Part shown: piece after piece, positions 5,034 to 5,903 of the stretch
How the letters are laid out: the number at the start of each line of letters is the position of its first letter
Numbering within the stretch: position 1 is the first letter of the stretch
Source of the DNA: Candidatus Omnitrophota bacterium
Lineage (GTDB): Bacteria; Omnitrophota; Gorgyraeia; Tantalellales; Tantalellaceae
NCBI GenBank assembly: GCA_028717825.1
Contig: JAQUNB010000090.1
Location: forward strand, 1-5,903
DNA length: 5,903 nt
Reading direction: 5' to 3'
The notes under the pieces: generated by a model
Told to the model about the DNA's origin: nothing
Databases searched by the model: none
Seen by the model: the letters and a program-made list of their open reading frames with translations, nothing else
Program-made: the position numbers and the translations under genes

Positions 5034-5821
5034 TTTCTCCCTGTAAACTTCAAATATATCATGCATCCAAAACATAAAACAGCCAAACTCATCGTAGAAA
5101 TATTGGCAACCGTAAAAACCGAAACAAGAGGAACGCTATCTATTCTTAGAAACTCGACAAAAAACCTGAAAAAACCGTACAAACCAAAACTGCTTAAAAA
5201 TATATACCCCGTACGATGCGGCCTTTTGTACAAATATCTCATCGCGAAAAAAATGACCAAGAGAAAAGCATGTTCATACAGCTGGGTCGGATGACGCAAC
5301 ACAACCGCCGTGGAATCCATACGAGAAAAATGTACCCCCCACGGAAGATCTGTTATCTTTCCGCAGCAGCAGCCGGTCAAAAAACAGCCGATCCTTACAA
5401 ACGCCATGTGTAATACGAGAAAAGGCGCGATGTAATCGGCAAAAAACAAAAAACTTATCCTATGAGCACGCAGTTTTGTGAACAATACGAGTGTCAGCAT
5501 TTCGAACACGATCGTCCCAAAATACGCGTATCCGGCGCTATCAAAGATACCGGTTATAGTAGACTCTGCGGCAATCAGCGCCGGCCAATGAAGAATAATA
5601 AAGAGAAGTTTAGCACCCAAAAGCCCCGTATAAAGCATCAATAAAAAGCAAAAAAATATACCTACCCGCGAGACCGGAAAATCTTTGGGCCTTTTAAGAA
5701 TAGCCAGTAGAATCACTATTAAAAAACCGGTAAACAGGCAAAAATCCCAAGGCGCGATATCGAATGGCAGTGTTACAGGTATCGGCGGCATGGACGGCAC
5801 TGGTGATATTTGCGTGTTCAT
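5030..5821 (-). CDS. Lgt-like prolipoprotein diacylglyceryl transferase homologue, divergent
   Basis: The product is a 263-residue integral membrane protein with about seven hydrophobic segments (near residues 28-43, 53-79, 99-117, 122-142, 184-197, 206-224 and 232-258). Lgt hallmarks are visible: ADYIAP (128-133), RIGCFLTG (143-150), GCCCGK (150-155), DLPWGV (158-163), HPTQLYE (177-183) and FRFFVEFLR (218-226). Canonical Lgt moves the diacylglyceryl group of phosphatidylglycerol onto the lipobox cysteine of prolipoproteins. Here RIGN reads RIGC, a cysteine cluster replaces the usual N.G.E positions, and the FHGG-like motif reads YFGT (100-103). It thus belongs to a divergent Lgt subgroup, or is a paralogue with another acceptor. 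Start: ATG at 5821 has AAGGG five bases upstream; a second ATG at 5791 lacks this. It is first in a three-gene operon and overlaps the next gene by four bases. Membership of the Lgt family is firm; the true acceptor is not. Confidence 0.85.
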   Translation of the reverse strand: MNTQISPVPSMPPIPVTLPFDIAPWDFCLFTGFLIVILLAILKRPKDFPVSRVGIFFCFLLMLYTGLLGAKLLFIILHWPALIAAESTITGIFDSAGYAYFGTIVFEMLTLVLFTKLRAHRISFLFFADYIAPFLVLHMAFVRIGCFLTGCCCGKITDLPWGVHFSRMDSTAVVLRHPTQLYEHAFLLVIFFAMRYLYKRPHRTGYIFLSSFGLYGFFRFFVEFLRIDSVPLVSVFTVANISTMSLAVLCFGCMIYLKFTGRK

Positions 5822-5826
5822 CTTTT

Positions 5827-5831
5827 CCCTT
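5827..5831 (-). promoter_or_regulatory. Ribosome binding site of the Lgt-like gene
   Basis: On the minus strand AAGGG stands five bases before the ATG at 5821. It supports that start over the internal ATG at 5791, which has no comparable site. Confidence 0.7.
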
Positions 5832-5841
5832 ACTTATGCAG

Positions 5842-5879
5842 TTCTAACCTGACATTTCTAACCTGGTTAGAAATGTCAA
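5842..5879 (-). promoter_or_regulatory. Operator-like palindrome with an extra half-site, overlapping a TTGACA box
   Basis: TGACATTTCTAACC (5850-5863) and its exact complement (5865-5878) flank one central base, a perfect 14-bp dyad. The word TTCTAACCT from its left arm recurs in the same orientation at 5842-5850, 14 bases away, as an additional half-site. On the minus strand TTGACA (5879-5874) lies at the outer edge of the dyad and matches the -35 consensus, but no good -10 stands at 16-18 bases, so the promoter itself is uncertain. Neither side has a T-run, so it is not a terminator. A dimeric repressor or activator controlling the lipid operon is the simplest reading. Confidence 0.55.
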
Positions 5880-5903
5880 TACTTTCGGGTGGCTGAACTG
5901 GCG

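Noticed and set aside
5034..5075. Longer N-terminus of the glycosyltransferase
   Set aside because: It lies within the end of the Lgt-like gene; the ATG at 5033 has a Shine-Dalgarno site and is followed directly by the first family strand.

Overview
The window looks like a stretch of chromosome from an uncultured Gram-negative bacterium of moderate to low GC content. The signs are an Lgt-type membrane enzyme, a Sec signal peptide and many intergenic palindromes. The density of REP-like repeats and the unrecognised proteins remind me of Omnitrophota or another PVC-related lineage, but that is an impression, not a demonstration. TGA serves as a stop, so the genetic code looks standard.

Layout: (1) Positions 1-864 (+) are the 3' end of an unrecognised, partly coiled-coil protein, followed by a symmetric, probably bidirectional terminator. 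(2) 926-1132 is a convergent intergenic gap with degenerate direct repeats. (3) 1133-1609 (-) is a small predicted secreted protein of unknown function. (4) 1610-2189 is the divergent gap before the next gene. It is packed with dyad-symmetric elements: four REP-like palindromes, a remnant of a larger repeat with an intact 12-bp hairpin, and a 61-nt imperfect hairpin. (5) 2190-2570 (+) is a small orphan cytosolic protein. (6) 2571-3462 is about 890 bp without a credible gene. It holds several inverted repeats and a tandem array of roughly 114-bp units, each carrying a 21-22 bp inverted repeat whose arms co-vary between units. (7) 3463-5821 (-) is a compact three-gene operon: an Lgt-like diacylglyceryl transferase homologue, a DPM1-like family 2 glycosyltransferase and a YegS/DgkB-type diacylglycerol kinase. 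Both junctions are 4-nt ATGA overlaps. A 29-bp palindrome overlapping a TTGACA box lies just upstream.

The operon is the functional core. All three products fit membrane glycerolipid chemistry. The Lgt homologue would use phosphatidylglycerol or a similar diacylglyceryl donor, the glycosyltransferase would probably use a lipid-phosphate or lipid acceptor, and the kinase would phosphorylate diacylglycerol or a related lipid. The Lgt homologue lacks several residues of canonical Lgt, so its acceptor may not be a prolipoprotein. The most unusual non-coding feature is the covarying inverted-repeat array at about 2861-3280, which I could not assign to any known element.
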